Source of the DNA: an uncultured Oscillospiraceae bacterium
GTDB lineage: Bacteria; Bacillota; Clostridia; Oscillospirales; Acutalibacteraceae
Direction of reading: 5' to 3'
NCBI GenBank assembly: GCA_900547305.1
Contig: URGH01000077.1
Coordinates: 1 to 10,211, forward strand
DNA: 10,211 nt
Every line of letters starts with the position of its first letter. The first letter of the stretch is position 1. The position numbers and the translations under genes were made by a program. This document shows, one piece after another, positions 1 through 7,743 of this stretch. The notes below the pieces were generated by a model. The model did not search any database. It was given only the letters and a program-made list of their open reading frames with translations, and had not been told where the DNA came from.

Positions 1-55
1 TGTGTTAGGCACGCCGCCAGCGTTCGTCCTGAGCCAGGATCAAACTCTCTAAAAT
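1..55 (-). rRNA. 16S ribosomal RNA, 5' end (partial)
   Basis: The reverse complement contains AGAGTTTGATCCTGGCTCAG, the universal 27F site at the 5' end of bacterial 16S rRNA, followed by GACGAACGCTGGCGGCGTGC and CTAACACA. The A at position 48 corresponds to E. coli nucleotide 8, which puts the mature 5' end near position 55. The gene continues past the left edge, so only about 55 nt are present. The 'GCGTGCCTAACACA' form suits Clostridia. It is transcribed leftward, in the same direction as the seven-gene operon upstream of it. Confidence 0.97.
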
Positions 56-254
56 ATTTTATCTAAACGCATTTACGCGCCTAAACCTATCTTAGAGCAT
101 TTTCTGCTCATTCGCAATACTGACGTATTGTCTTGTCCTTTTACTTTTGAAAAGTACTCTTTATTCTCTCAATTTCTTTCAAGAATTGTCGGGTCCTTAT
201 TATTGTCGTTGTTTAATTTTCAAGGTCCGTTTGCCGCCCCGTTTTTCAGAGCGC
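56..254 (-). other. rRNA operon 5' leader (transcribed spacer before 16S)
   Basis: This is the stretch between the predicted transcription start (about 254) and the mature 16S 5' end. It contains a boxA-like segment (206-227) and several short palindromes on the same strand: GAGCA/TGCTC (95-109), CAATAC/GTATTG (115-130), TACTTTT/AAAAGTA (142-156) and CAATT/AATTG (170-188). Leader RNA of this kind is removed during 16S maturation. It has no credible coding content: the open frame at 128-379 on the plus strand runs across the leader and promoter, and its translation resembles nothing I know. Confidence 0.75.
206..227 (-). promoter_or_regulatory. boxA-like antitermination segment in the rRNA leader
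   Basis: The minus strand reads GACCTTGAAAATTAAACAA. This matches the CTTTGAAAACT-type segment found in Firmicutes rRNA leaders and spacers, which contains the Nus-factor boxA. It lies about 30-50 nt after the predicted transcription start and well before 16S, a normal place for an rRNA antitermination signal. The assignment rests on resemblance only. Confidence 0.5.
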
Positions 255-260
255 TAGATT

Positions 261-289
261 ATAATACCACATCCCTCCCCCTTTGTCAA
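261..289 (-). promoter_or_regulatory. rRNA operon promoter (sigma-A type)
   Basis: On the minus strand there is a perfect -35 box TTGACA (289-284), a 17-nt spacer (283-267) and a -10 box TATTAT (266-261). An overlapping TATAAT (263-258) has a 20-nt spacer and is less favourable. Transcription would begin near 254, giving a leader of about 200 nt to 16S. Box quality, spacing and the A-rich upstream DNA fit a strong rRNA promoter. Other tandem rRNA promoters could exist, but I see none as good. Confidence 0.85.
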
Positions 290-322
290 CACTTTTTTTC
301 ATCTTTTTTGAAAGTTTTTTTG
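290..322 (-). promoter_or_regulatory. A-tract UP-element-like region upstream of the rRNA promoter
   Basis: Immediately upstream of the -35 box the minus strand carries three A-tracts: A7 (299-293), A6 (309-304) and A7 (321-315). Their centres are about 10-12 bases apart, close to one helical turn. They fall at roughly -42, -52 and -64 from the predicted start. This position and composition match UP elements, which the RNA polymerase alpha C-terminal domain contacts, and phased A-tracts are also intrinsically bent. The role is inferred. Confidence 0.6.
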
Positions 323-420
323 CGTTGGTGGTTGCTTGTCCGAAGCGGCACAAGATGTTGGGGAATTTACGCGATTTAAGGGCTTTTCGCATTAAAATAG
401 TTTTATAATTTTTTTGCAAA
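323..420. other. Spacer between the transporter gene and the rRNA promoter
   Basis: This segment separates the stop of the last operon gene from the rRNA upstream region. It holds one short hairpin on the minus strand (354-335: CTTGT, bulged G, CCG, loop CTT, CGG, ACAAG). No run of T follows on that strand, so it is not a canonical intrinsic terminator. The DNA next to the gene is AT-rich. I see no gene and no clear terminator here. Confidence 0.55.
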
Positions 421-1338
421 CTATTCCCGTTTGCCTATCATTTCGGGTATTTGCGCCACAATTATTGCGGCAAATACAAGCACGCAGCCAATAAACTCCC
501 TAAGTGACAGCGTATTGCCGGAAATCAGCCAACCGCCAAGAGCTGCAAAAACGCTTTCAAGGCTCATAGAAAGCGAAGCGACCGAAGGCTCGGCATACTT
601 CTGCCCCACAATTTGCAGGGTATATCCAACGCCGCTTGAAACAATGCCGAGGTAGAGTATCTGCGGAGCGGCGGCAATGATATTTTCCACCGTCGGGCGC
701 TCGAATATCACCGCGAACACGGCCGATAAAGCCCCCGCAACGGTAAACTGCATTACAGAAAGCTTTACGCCGCCCGTAAGCCCCACAAATTTATCAACCG
801 ATATTATCTGCCCCGCAAAGCAAAACGCGCAAATAAACACCAGTATATCGGCGGTGTAAATTCCGCTTATACCGCCCGATAAGCAGAGCATATAAAACCC
901 TACCACCGCAACGGCAACGCTTGCCAAAATAACGGGGCTTACCTTTTTGCCAAGGAAGAAGGAAAGCAACGGCACAAACACAACATAAAGCGCGGTTATA
1001 AACCCGCTGCGTGCCTCTGCCGCAGCGCCCGCCGGATATGCACTTATTCCGAACTGCTGAAAATTGACCGATATTGCAAGCATTGCGCCGCAAACCGCTC
1101 CGGCTGTTATGTACTGCTTCTTAAGCGCTTTATCCTGCGGGAAAAAGTGCTTTTCTTTTTTAAAGGAAGTAACCTTGTAAAATATATAGAGCGCCGCCGC
1201 GGCTATTAAAGAACGCAGTGCGTTAAAGGTAAGCGGAGGTACAAGCTCGCCGCCGTCCGATTGCGCCACAAATGCCAAGCCCCATATAAGGGCGGTAAGG
1301 CAAAGAATTAAGCTCCCTTTTAAATTATTTTTCTTCAT
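421..1338 (-). CDS. DMT superfamily (EamA) membrane transporter
   Basis: This is a 305-residue polytopic membrane protein with about ten hydrophobic segments arranged as two EamA halves (about residues 8-152 and 163-297), the normal size and layout of the drug/metabolite transporter superfamily. Family-like stretches are LIWGLAFVAQ near the N terminus, SGFITALYVVFVPLLS at 111-126 and PSVASLSMSLESVFAALGGW at 251-270, the usual conserved end of the second half. It should sit in the cytoplasmic membrane and export or exchange a small metabolite, but the substrate cannot be told from sequence. It is last in the operon: its ATG lies inside the 3' end of tex (14-base overlap), preceded by a modest AGAGAAG ribosome site, which suggests translational coupling. 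No terminator is evident after it. Confidence 0.9.
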   Translation of the reverse strand: MKKNNLKGSLILCLTALIWGLAFVAQSDGGELVPPLTFNALRSLIAAAALYIFYKVTSFKKEKHFFPQDKALKKQYITAGAVCGAMLAISVNFQQFGISAYPAGAAAEARSGFITALYVVFVPLLSFFLGKKVSPVILASVAVAVVGFYMLCLSGGISGIYTADILVFICAFCFAGQIISVDKFVGLTGGVKLSVMQFTVAGALSAVFAVIFERPTVENIIAAAPQILYLGIVSSGVGYTLQIVGQKYAEPSVASLSMSLESVFAALGGWLISGNTLSLREFIGCVLVFAAIIVAQIPEMIGKRE

Positions 1339-3493
1339 TGTTCAACTTCTCTTTTCTCATCGTGAGGGATATACGCTTTTTCGGCACGTCAACGCTAAGC
1401 ACCCAAACCTTGACTACATCCCCAACCTTTAAAACCTCGGAGGGGTGCTTTATAAAGCGGTTTGTTATCTGCGATATGTGCACAAGTCCGTCCTGATGCA
1501 CGCCTATATCAATAAACGCGCCGAAATCTATTACATTGCGCACCGTGCCCTTTAATTCCATTCCGGGCTTCAGGTCTTCCATGGACATAATATCCTGCCT
1601 TAACATAGGCGCGGGCAGTTCGTCGCGCGGGTCTCTGCCGGGGCGCTCAAGCTCCTTTACAATATCGTTAAGGGTGGGCACGCCTATTTCAAGCTCGCGC
1701 GCGGTTTCCTCTGCGCCCTTTGCCGCCACCTTTTCGGCTAAACCCTCGGCGTTGCCGCTTTTAACGTCGCTTTCCGAATAATCGCACAGTTTTAAAAGCT
1801 TTTCGGCTGCCGCGTAGCTTTCGGGGTGAACGCCCGTGTTATCAAGCGGCTGTTTGCCATCAGCAATGCGCAAAAATCCCGCGCATTGCTCAAAGGCTTT
1901 GGGGCCTAATTTCGGCACCTTTTTAAGCTGCGCGCGCGAGGTGAACTTGCCGTTTTCTTCCCTATACGCCACAATATTTTTTGCAACCGCCGTGCCTAAA
2001 CCCGCCACACGGGATAAAAGCGGAGCGGACGCGGTATTAAGGTCTACCCCCACGGAGTTAACGCAATCCTCCACAACGCCGTCAAGCGCGCTGCCTAATT
2101 GCGCGGGCGGCATATCGTGCTGATACTGCCCCACGCCTATAGCCTTCGGGTCAATTTTAACAAGCTCTGCCAGCGGGTCCTGCAATCTTCGCGCAATGGA
2201 AACGGCGCTGCGCAGTGAAACATCGTAATCGGGAAATTCCTCCGCCGCCAGCTTTGAGGCGGAATAAACGCTCGCACCCGCCTCTGACACTACCATATAA
2301 GAAAGCCCGTCGTTTAATTCCTTTATAACCTCGGCGGCGAAAACCTCGGTTTCGTGGCTTGCCGTTCCGTTGCCTATTGCAAAAACCCGAACGGAGTGCT
2401 TTTTAACAAGCGCCTTAATTATCGCCTTTGCCTCTTCAACCTTGTTTTTCGGCGGAACGGGATATATAACCCCCGTATCGAGCACCTTGCCCGTGCCGTC
2501 CACAACCGCTACCTTGCAGCCTGTTCTGTAGCCGGGGTCAAGCCCTATAGTCACCTTATCCTTAACGGGCGGCTGCATAAGCAGCTGGCGAAGATTGGTG
2601 GAAAACACCTTAATTGCCGAATTGCTCGCCTTTTCGGTTAAAGCCGCCCTTATTTCCCTTTCGACAGAGGGGAAAATAAGGCGGTTATATGCGTCGGTTG
2701 CCGCCGCTCTTACGGTCTCGGTGGCGGGCGAGCCTTCTTTTATATGGTTTTTACCTATAATAAACATGGCTTTATCGCTGTCAAGCTCAAGCGATACCTT
2801 TAAAATTTCCTCTTTTTCGCCGCGGTTTATCGCAAGCACGCGGTGGTCGGGAATTTTAGCGACCGATTCGGAAAAATCCTTATACATTTCATAAACGCCC
2901 GCGTCATCTGCCGCCGCCTTTACGTTTAAAATGCCGTGCGCCGAGCATACAAAACGCAGCCGCTTTCTTATATCCGCGTCGTCCGATATTTTCTCGGCGA
3001 TTATATCCATAGCGCCTGCAAGCGCGTCCTCTGCCGTTTCAACGCCCTTTTCCTCATTTATGTAGTCGGCGGCTATTGCTATCGGATCGGGGCAATCGGG
3101 ATTTTGCGCATAAATCAGCTCTGCCAAGGGCTCAAGCCCTTTTTCCTTTGCAACGCTCGCCCGCGTTTTGCGCTTTTTCTTGTAGGGTCTGTAAATATCG
3201 TCAAGCTCGGTCAGGGTCTTTGCGTTATCGATTGCGGCGGATAATTCATCCGTCAAAGCGCCCTGCTCTTCTATTGCCGCCTTTATCTTCTCCCGCGTTT
3301 CATCCATATTGCGCAGGTATTTAAGCCTAACGTCCAGTTCGCGCAAAACCTGATCGTCAAGCGAGCCCGTAGCCTCCTTGCGGTAACGCGCAATAAAGGG
3401 TATGGTGTTGCCCTCGTCTATCAGCTTTACCGTGTTTTCAACCTGAAAGGGTTTAAGCGAAAATTCCTCTGTTAATGCCTTTAGTATATCCAT
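1325..3493 (-). CDS. tex: Tex family RNA-binding transcription accessory protein
   Basis: The 722-residue length is normal for bacterial Tex/YhgF. In order there are a helical Tex N-terminal region with IPFIARYRKEATGSLDD (31-47) and the LDDIYRPYKKKRKTRA segment (97-112), a YqgF/RNase H-like domain beginning TIGLDPGYRTGCKVAVVDG (315-333), tandem helix-hairpin-helix segments (about 485-545, with NTASAPLLSRVAGLG and FTSRAQLKKVPKLGPKAFEQ), and a C-terminal S1 RNA-binding domain (about 643-713, VRNVIDFGAFIDIGVHQDGLVHIS). Tex proteins bind nucleic acid and associate with transcription; in pathogens they affect toxin expression and stress survival, but the molecular role is incompletely known. The ATG follows AGGTGA (3503-3498), whose TGA is also the stop of the upstream gene, so the two are probably translationally coupled. 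Confidence 0.95.
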   Translation of the reverse strand: MDILKALTEEFSLKPFQVENTVKLIDEGNTIPFIARYRKEATGSLDDQVLRELDVRLKYLRNMDETREKIKAAIEEQGALTDELSAAIDNAKTLTELDDIYRPYKKKRKTRASVAKEKGLEPLAELIYAQNPDCPDPIAIAADYINEEKGVETAEDALAGAMDIIAEKISDDADIRKRLRFVCSAHGILNVKAAADDAGVYEMYKDFSESVAKIPDHRVLAINRGEKEEILKVSLELDSDKAMFIIGKNHIKEGSPATETVRAAATDAYNRLIFPSVEREIRAALTEKASNSAIKVFSTNLRQLLMQPPVKDKVTIGLDPGYRTGCKVAVVDGTGKVLDTGVIYPVPPKNKVEEAKAIIKALVKKHSVRVFAIGNGTASHETEVFAAEVIKELNDGLSYMVVSEAGASVYSASKLAAEEFPDYDVSLRSAVSIARRLQDPLAELVKIDPKAIGVGQYQHDMPPAQLGSALDGVVEDCVNSVGVDLNTASAPLLSRVAGLGTAVAKNIVAYREENGKFTSRAQLKKVPKLGPKAFEQCAGFLRIADGKQPLDNTGVHPESYAAAEKLLKLCDYSESDVKSGNAEGLAEKVAAKGAEETARELEIGVPTLNDIVKELERPGRDPRDELPAPMLRQDIMSMEDLKPGMELKGTVRNVIDFGAFIDIGVHQDGLVHISQITNRFIKHPSEVLKVGDVVKVWVLSVDVPKKRISLTMRKEKLNNEEK

Positions 3494-3497
3494 TTTG

Positions 3498-5057
3498 TCA
3501 CCTGTTGCTGTTTTCTATTATTTTTTCGGCAGTTTTAAGCCCGTCCGCCGCGGCGGACATTATTCCGCCGGCATAACCCGCTCCCTCGCCGCAGGGGTAA
3601 ACGCCGCGGCAGGAAACACTGCAAAGCTCTTCGTTCCTTACTATTCTTACCGGGGAAGAAGACCGTGTTTCGGGAGCGGTAAGCACCGCCGATTTATCGG
3701 CAAAGCCCTTTATTTTGCGGTCGAAAAGCATAATTCCGTTTTTAAGTCCCGAGAGTACAAATTCGGGGAAAATACCGCCGAAATCGGATATAACCGGGTT
3801 CGGCTTTACGGTGGGTTTAACGCGTGTAAATTCCGCTTTTTCGCCGAAAACAAACACCCCCACCTTGCTTACGGGCACGCCCCCGCCCGCAATATTATAT
3901 GCCGCCTGCTCTATTTTTCTTTGAAACTCGCAGCCGCCCAAAACGCCGCTGCCCTCAATATCCTCGGGCAGCACGCTTACCAAAAGCGCGCTGTTCGCAT
4001 TTACTCCGTCGCGGCGGCTGCGGCTCATACCGTTTACGGCAATGCCGCCGTTTTCACTCGAAGCGTTTATAACCTCGCCCCCGGGGCACATACAAAAGGT
4101 ATATACTCCCCTATTATCGGGGTGGGCGGAAAGCTTGTAATCAGCCGCCGAAAGCGCGGGGTGGTTAGCAAAATCGCCGTACAAGGCGCGGTTTATATTG
4201 CTTTGCAAATGCTCTATTCTTACCCCCACGGAAAAAGGCTTTCTTATAAGCTCAAATTCCTCAGCTATCAGCATATTAAAGGTATCTCTTGCGGAATGAC
4301 CCGTTGCAAGTATCAGCGTATCGCAGGGAATTTCATAACCGCCGGCAGTAATTGAATAAATGCCGCCGTTTCTGCGGTTTATCTTATCAAGCCGCGCGCC
4401 GAAACGCACCTCGCCGCCGAGCGTTATTATTTCGTTTCGTATGCTTTTAACCACGCCCGACAATATATCCGTTCCGATATGCGGCTTTGCGTCGGTCAAT
4501 ATTTTTTCGGGCGCGCCGTGGCTTACAAATACCTTTAATATCTCGCGGCAGCGGCTGTCCTTTATTCCGGTATTCAGCTTTCCGTCAGAAAAAGTACCCG
4601 CGCCGCCCTCGCCGAACTGAACGTTCGATTCGGTATTAAGCGTCCCGCCCGCAAAAAGGCTCTCAACATCGCGTATGCGGGTGTCAACATCCTGCCCGCG
4701 CTCAAGCACCAAGGGGCGCATACCCGCGCGCGCCAGCGCTAAGGCGGCGAACATTCCCGCGGGACCGAAGCCCGCAACCACTGGGCGCGTATCGGTTTTA
4801 CCCGCCTTTTGCCAAACGTACTCGGTATCACGGTACATCTGCGCGCCGTTTTTCTCAAAACGTTTGTCATTTTCGGTTGAGACGAGCAGCGAACAGCAAA
4901 AATGAACGTCGTTTTTATGCCGTGCATCTACCGATTTACGAAAAAGCGACGCACTTTTTATATTTTTCCTGCCGGTTTTAAGCGCCTTTGCCGCCGCATA
5001 TGTTAAATTTGAAAAATCATAATCAAGCGGCAGCTTTACATTATTTATTATCAGCAT
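3498..5057 (-). CDS. FAD-dependent dehydrogenase-like protein (COG2509 type)
   Basis: This 519-residue protein has an N-terminal segment of about 90 residues before the flavin fold (MLIINNVKLPLDYDF onward, predicted small alpha/beta). A Rossmann dinucleotide site VVAGFGPAGMFAALALARAG follows at 93-112 (GxGxxG form), then LERG at 118-121. Other family-like parts are NVQFGEGGAGTFSDGKL (145-161), TLILATGHSARDTF (247-260), FCMCPGGEVINASSENGG (321-338) and the closing flavin-contact stretch VYPCGEGAGYAGG (486-498). The order fits the broad COG2509 family of predicted NAD(FAD)-utilising dehydrogenases, whose substrate is unknown. No signal peptide or membrane segment is seen, so it is cytoplasmic. 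Its ATG directly abuts the TAA of the upstream flavoprotein, with GGGAG a few bases before as ribosome site. It ends 4 bases before tex. Confidence 0.87.
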   Translation of the reverse strand: MLIINNVKLPLDYDFSNLTYAAAKALKTGRKNIKSASLFRKSVDARHKNDVHFCCSLLVSTENDKRFEKNGAQMYRDTEYVWQKAGKTDTRPVVAGFGPAGMFAALALARAGMRPLVLERGQDVDTRIRDVESLFAGGTLNTESNVQFGEGGAGTFSDGKLNTGIKDSRCREILKVFVSHGAPEKILTDAKPHIGTDILSGVVKSIRNEIITLGGEVRFGARLDKINRRNGGIYSITAGGYEIPCDTLILATGHSARDTFNMLIAEEFELIRKPFSVGVRIEHLQSNINRALYGDFANHPALSAADYKLSAHPDNRGVYTFCMCPGGEVINASSENGGIAVNGMSRSRRDGVNANSALLVSVLPEDIEGSGVLGGCEFQRKIEQAAYNIAGGGVPVSKVGVFVFGEKAEFTRVKPTVKPNPVISDFGGIFPEFVLSGLKNGIMLFDRKIKGFADKSAVLTAPETRSSSPVRIVRNEELCSVSCRGVYPCGEGAGYAGGIMSAAADGLKTAEKIIENSNR

Positions 5058-6281
5058 TTATTTCGCTCCCGCAATACTTTCCGCGGCGCAAAGCGCGCTC
5101 GACCACGCCCACTGCAAATTAAAGCCGCCGCAGTCGCCGTCAATATCCAATATTTCACCTATGGCATAAAGTCCCTTATTATCGCGGCTTTCCATTGTTT
5201 TGCAATTAAACTGCGCCGTATCAAGCCCGCCCGCCGTCACCTGTGAATTGGCAAAGCCCGCAGTGCCCGTAATTTTAAAGCGCATACCCTTTAAAAGCGC
5301 GGTTATCCGCTTTATATCCTGCTTTGTGAGCGCGGCTGAGAAATTTGTCAGTCCCAAATCCGCGCTCTTTATAATTATCTGCCCCAGCCGCTTATTAAGC
5401 ATACCCGTGAAAAATTCGTCCAATCGGCGCCCTTTCAGCCTTTCGGCTCTTATATTAAGCTCGTTTTCAAGTGCGGAAAATTCTATGGCAGGCATAATAT
5501 CAAGCGATATTTCGCAGCCGCCGTTTCTCTCCGCCGTGCCTGAAAGCTGCAATATCGGCGGACCCGAAAGCCCGTAATCGCAAAAAAGCACCTCGCCGTA
5601 CTCCTTGCGCAGCACCTTCCCGCCTTTAAGTAAAGAAACATCCGCGTTGATTTTTATGCCTTTAAGCTGCTTTACAATATCCGTAGGGGTTTTAAGCTGA
5701 ACAATGGCGGGCAGTGTTTCCACCGTATCAAACCCCGCTTTTTTCATAATCTGCAAAACAGAGCCGGTACAGCCGTATTTTTCGCCGCCCGAAATCAGCC
5801 CCGCCGCAATTATTATATTCTTTGCCAAAAAGCTCATATTCCCCGCAATTACCTTGTAAAGCCCGCCTTGAACCTGAATATTGGTAACCTCCGTTTCGGT
5901 GCATACCGTAACGCCCAGCTCCTCCGCCGCAAAGCGCAGGCAATCCACTACCGAAGCCGCCTGAAGCGACGCGGGGTAAGCCTTATCCCCCTCAAACACA
6001 AAATCCACGCCGATTTCCTTAAAAAATTCCTCGCAAACCGCTCTGTCAAAGCGGGTAAGCGCATATTCCGCAAAATCGGGGTGCTTGCCGTGGTAGCGGG
6101 AAATATCAATATTTTTATTGGTTATGTTACACCTGCCGTTACCGGTTGCGGCAAGTTTTTTGCCCACGCGCGGCATTGCCTCTAAAAGCCTTACGCTTAA
6201 ATTGCCGTTTCGCTTTTTAAGCGCAACCGCCGCGCACAGCCCCGCAGCGCCGCCGCCTATAATAATCACATCGTTTTTCAT
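5058..6281 (-). CDS. BaiN/HI0933 family NAD(P)/FAD-dependent oxidoreductase
   Basis: The 407-residue length is typical of this family. An N-terminal FAD-binding Rossmann motif, VIIIGGGAAGLCAAVAL (5-21), is followed by the family hallmark RVGKKLAATGNGRCNITN (38-55). The C-terminal hallmark is TAGGLDTAQFNCKTMES, then GLYAIGEILDIDGDCGGFNLQWAWSS (within 349-396), which closes over the flavin. The family includes Clostridium scindens BaiN, reported in bile-acid 7-alpha-dehydroxylation, but most members occur in bacteria without that pathway and have no known substrate. No other bai gene is present here, so I do not use the name. It begins 2 bases after the phosphatase stop with only a weak ribosome site, and its TAA touches the start codon of the next flavoprotein gene. 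Confidence 0.9.
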   Translation of the reverse strand: MKNDVIIIGGGAAGLCAAVALKKRNGNLSVRLLEAMPRVGKKLAATGNGRCNITNKNIDISRYHGKHPDFAEYALTRFDRAVCEEFFKEIGVDFVFEGDKAYPASLQAASVVDCLRFAAEELGVTVCTETEVTNIQVQGGLYKVIAGNMSFLAKNIIIAAGLISGGEKYGCTGSVLQIMKKAGFDTVETLPAIVQLKTPTDIVKQLKGIKINADVSLLKGGKVLRKEYGEVLFCDYGLSGPPILQLSGTAERNGGCEISLDIMPAIEFSALENELNIRAERLKGRRLDEFFTGMLNKRLGQIIIKSADLGLTNFSAALTKQDIKRITALLKGMRFKITGTAGFANSQVTAGGLDTAQFNCKTMESRDNKGLYAIGEILDIDGDCGGFNLQWAWSSALCAAESIAGAK

Positions 6282-6283
6282 AA

Positions 6284-7009
6284 TCAGTGCCGTTCTTCAA
6301 AATTTGAATAGGTCTCGCAAAATCTTGCCTGAAAGGACGGTTCCTCGTCTCCCGCATATAAATGAGATATATCACCGAAACCGCACATACGGAAAACTGC
6401 CTTGCCCCGCTCGCGTTCCTCGGTTACAAGGGTAGTTACCGAGCTTGGCAGCGCGCAAAAATTATGCCACAGTATTACAGGCGAAATTCCGAGCAGGTGC
6501 GAAAGAATTACGCACTCAACCCCGAAATGGCAGAAAAGCGCCACCGTCTCGCGGCTCTCACTCTCTACCTTATATATGTTGCCGTTCCGCACATATCCGT
6601 GCTTTTTCGTTATTTCGTCAATCCCGCCGCAAACAGCCTCGTATTTTTCCTCAACATTCCCGCTTTGCATAAGCGGTGTTTTAAGCCATTTTTTATTATC
6701 ATAATAATCGCTTTCCGCCGTCCAGAAGCCCGGCATCATATCCCACGGAATACGCTTGTTTCCCGTATCGGGGTCGGTTATATACCCGTCAAATTCCCTT
6801 AGCCAATCGCATATTTCGGCGGTTTTACCGAGAGCCTGCAACGTAGGTTCCGCAGTGGCTTTGGCTCTGCCCAAGGGCGAGCAGTAAATATCTCCTATAT
6901 TCTGCTTTAAAAGCCTGTCTCTTAAAAGCAGAACCTCGTGCTTGCCCTTTTCGGTAACCGAATCAATTGCATAATCGGGGTCGCCGTGGCGGATTATCAG
7001 TATTTTCAT
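6284..7009 (-). CDS. Histidine phosphatase family protein
   Basis: This 241-residue protein opens MKILIIRHGDPDY, giving the RHG motif with the expected phospho-accepting histidine at residue 8. YCSPLGRAKATAEPT (42-56) holds the conserved arginine that helps bind phosphate. REFDG (71-75) probably supplies the acidic residue, and FCHFG (159-163) provides the second catalytic histidine (H161). These residues imply a working branch-1 phosphatase or phosphomutase-like enzyme. The substrate cannot be predicted: the family covers phosphoglycerate mutases, cobalamin and nucleotide phosphatases and many unknowns. The middle (about 76-145) differs from the short CobC/GpmB type. Its ATG overlaps the trmD stop as ATGA, with GAGGA upstream inside trmD, so it is coupled to trmD. 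Confidence 0.88.
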   Translation of the reverse strand: MKILIIRHGDPDYAIDSVTEKGKHEVLLLRDRLLKQNIGDIYCSPLGRAKATAEPTLQALGKTAEICDWLREFDGYITDPDTGNKRIPWDMMPGFWTAESDYYDNKKWLKTPLMQSGNVEEKYEAVCGGIDEITKKHGYVRNGNIYKVESESRETVALFCHFGVECVILSHLLGISPVILWHNFCALPSSVTTLVTEERERGKAVFRMCGFGDISHLYAGDEEPSFQARFCETYSNFEERH

Positions 7010-7743
7010 ATTTGTTTTTCCTCCTCGTAACCCGCCTTTTCAAGAATTTTTATATCCTCTGCGGTGGGGTTATAAATATCGGGGCGGCGCTCCTTTGTTA
7101 TAAGCAGCGATTTTATTCTGCGCCACTCGGCTATTTTTGCGTGATTGCCCGAAAGCAGCACCTCGGGCACTTCTTTTTCGTGCCACACGGCGGGGCGGGT
7201 ATACTGCGGGTATTCAAGCAGCCCCGAAAAGTGGCTTTCCTCTTCAAAGCAAATATCGTCCGATAAAACACCGGGCAACATCCTGCACACCGCGTCCGCC
7301 ACCGTGAGCGCGGGCAGCTCGCCGCCTGTTAAAACATAATCGCCTATTGATATTTCCTCATCCACTATTTCTTCAATAACACGCTCATCAACCCCCTCGT
7401 AATGCCCGCAAATAAGCATTACGCGGTCAAGACGGGACAATTCCCTTGCCTTTTCCTGGGTAAACTTTTCGCCCTTTGGCGACATATATATAACGCGCGG
7501 CTTTTCTTCGGTTTCGGAAACAAGGCTTTTGTAGCAATTGTAAATGGGGTCTGCCGCCATTATCATTCCCATTCCGCCGCCGTAGGGCATATCGTCCACC
7601 TTATTGTGCTTGTTCCCCGCAAAATCGCGTATATTCGTGCAAACTATTTCAACCTTTTCGGCTCTGCGCGCCCTGCCTATTATGCTTTCGCTCATCACCG
7701 TTTCGCACATTTCGGGAAAAAGGGTAAGTATATCAATCCTCAT
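7006..7743 (-). CDS. trmD: tRNA (guanine37-N1)-methyltransferase TrmD
   Basis: TrmD methylates G37 of tRNAs that read CNN-type codons, using S-adenosylmethionine, and prevents +1 frameshifting. The SPOUT trefoil-knot region is clear: VIYMSPKG (84-91), CGHYEGVDERVIEE (112-125) and SIGDYVLTGGELPAL (132-146). GLLEYPQYTRP (174-184) and LLSGNHAKIAEWRR (196-209) follow in the C-terminal tRNA-binding part. I chose the ATG at 7743 (245 residues, MRIDILTLFPEM), the usual N terminus of the family. A TTG two codons upstream (7749) is possible, but the ribosome site AAAGGA lies only 4 bases before it, against 10 before the ATG. The gene overlaps rimM by 11 bases and the phosphatase gene by 4. In characterised TrmD the proposed base is D169; here my alignment puts glutamate (E169) at that place. 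Confidence 0.96.
   Translation of the reverse strand: MRIDILTLFPEMCETVMSESIIGRARRAEKVEIVCTNIRDFAGNKHNKVDDMPYGGGMGMIMAADPIYNCYKSLVSETEEKPRVIYMSPKGEKFTQEKARELSRLDRVMLICGHYEGVDERVIEEIVDEEISIGDYVLTGGELPALTVADAVCRMLPGVLSDDICFEEESHFSGLLEYPQYTRPAVWHEKEVPEVLLSGNHAKIAEWRRIKSLLITKERRPDIYNPTAEDIKILEKAGYEEEKQI

Noticed and set aside
335..354. Hairpin as intrinsic terminator of the seven-gene operon
   Set aside because: The stem is short and bulged, and the minus strand continues CAACCACC rather than a T-run.
128..379. Open reading frame of 83 codons on the plus strand
   Set aside because: It lies across the rRNA leader, promoter and A-tracts, has no ribosome site, and its translation resembles no protein I know.
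3495..4355. Long open frame (286 codons) on the plus strand
   Set aside because: It is antisense to the clearly recognisable FAD protein gene. Its composition is a mirror of that gene and it has no family features.
5058..6281. BaiN assignment with a bile-acid role
   Set aside because: The family is broad, no other bile-acid genes are in the window, and the neighbours are translation genes.
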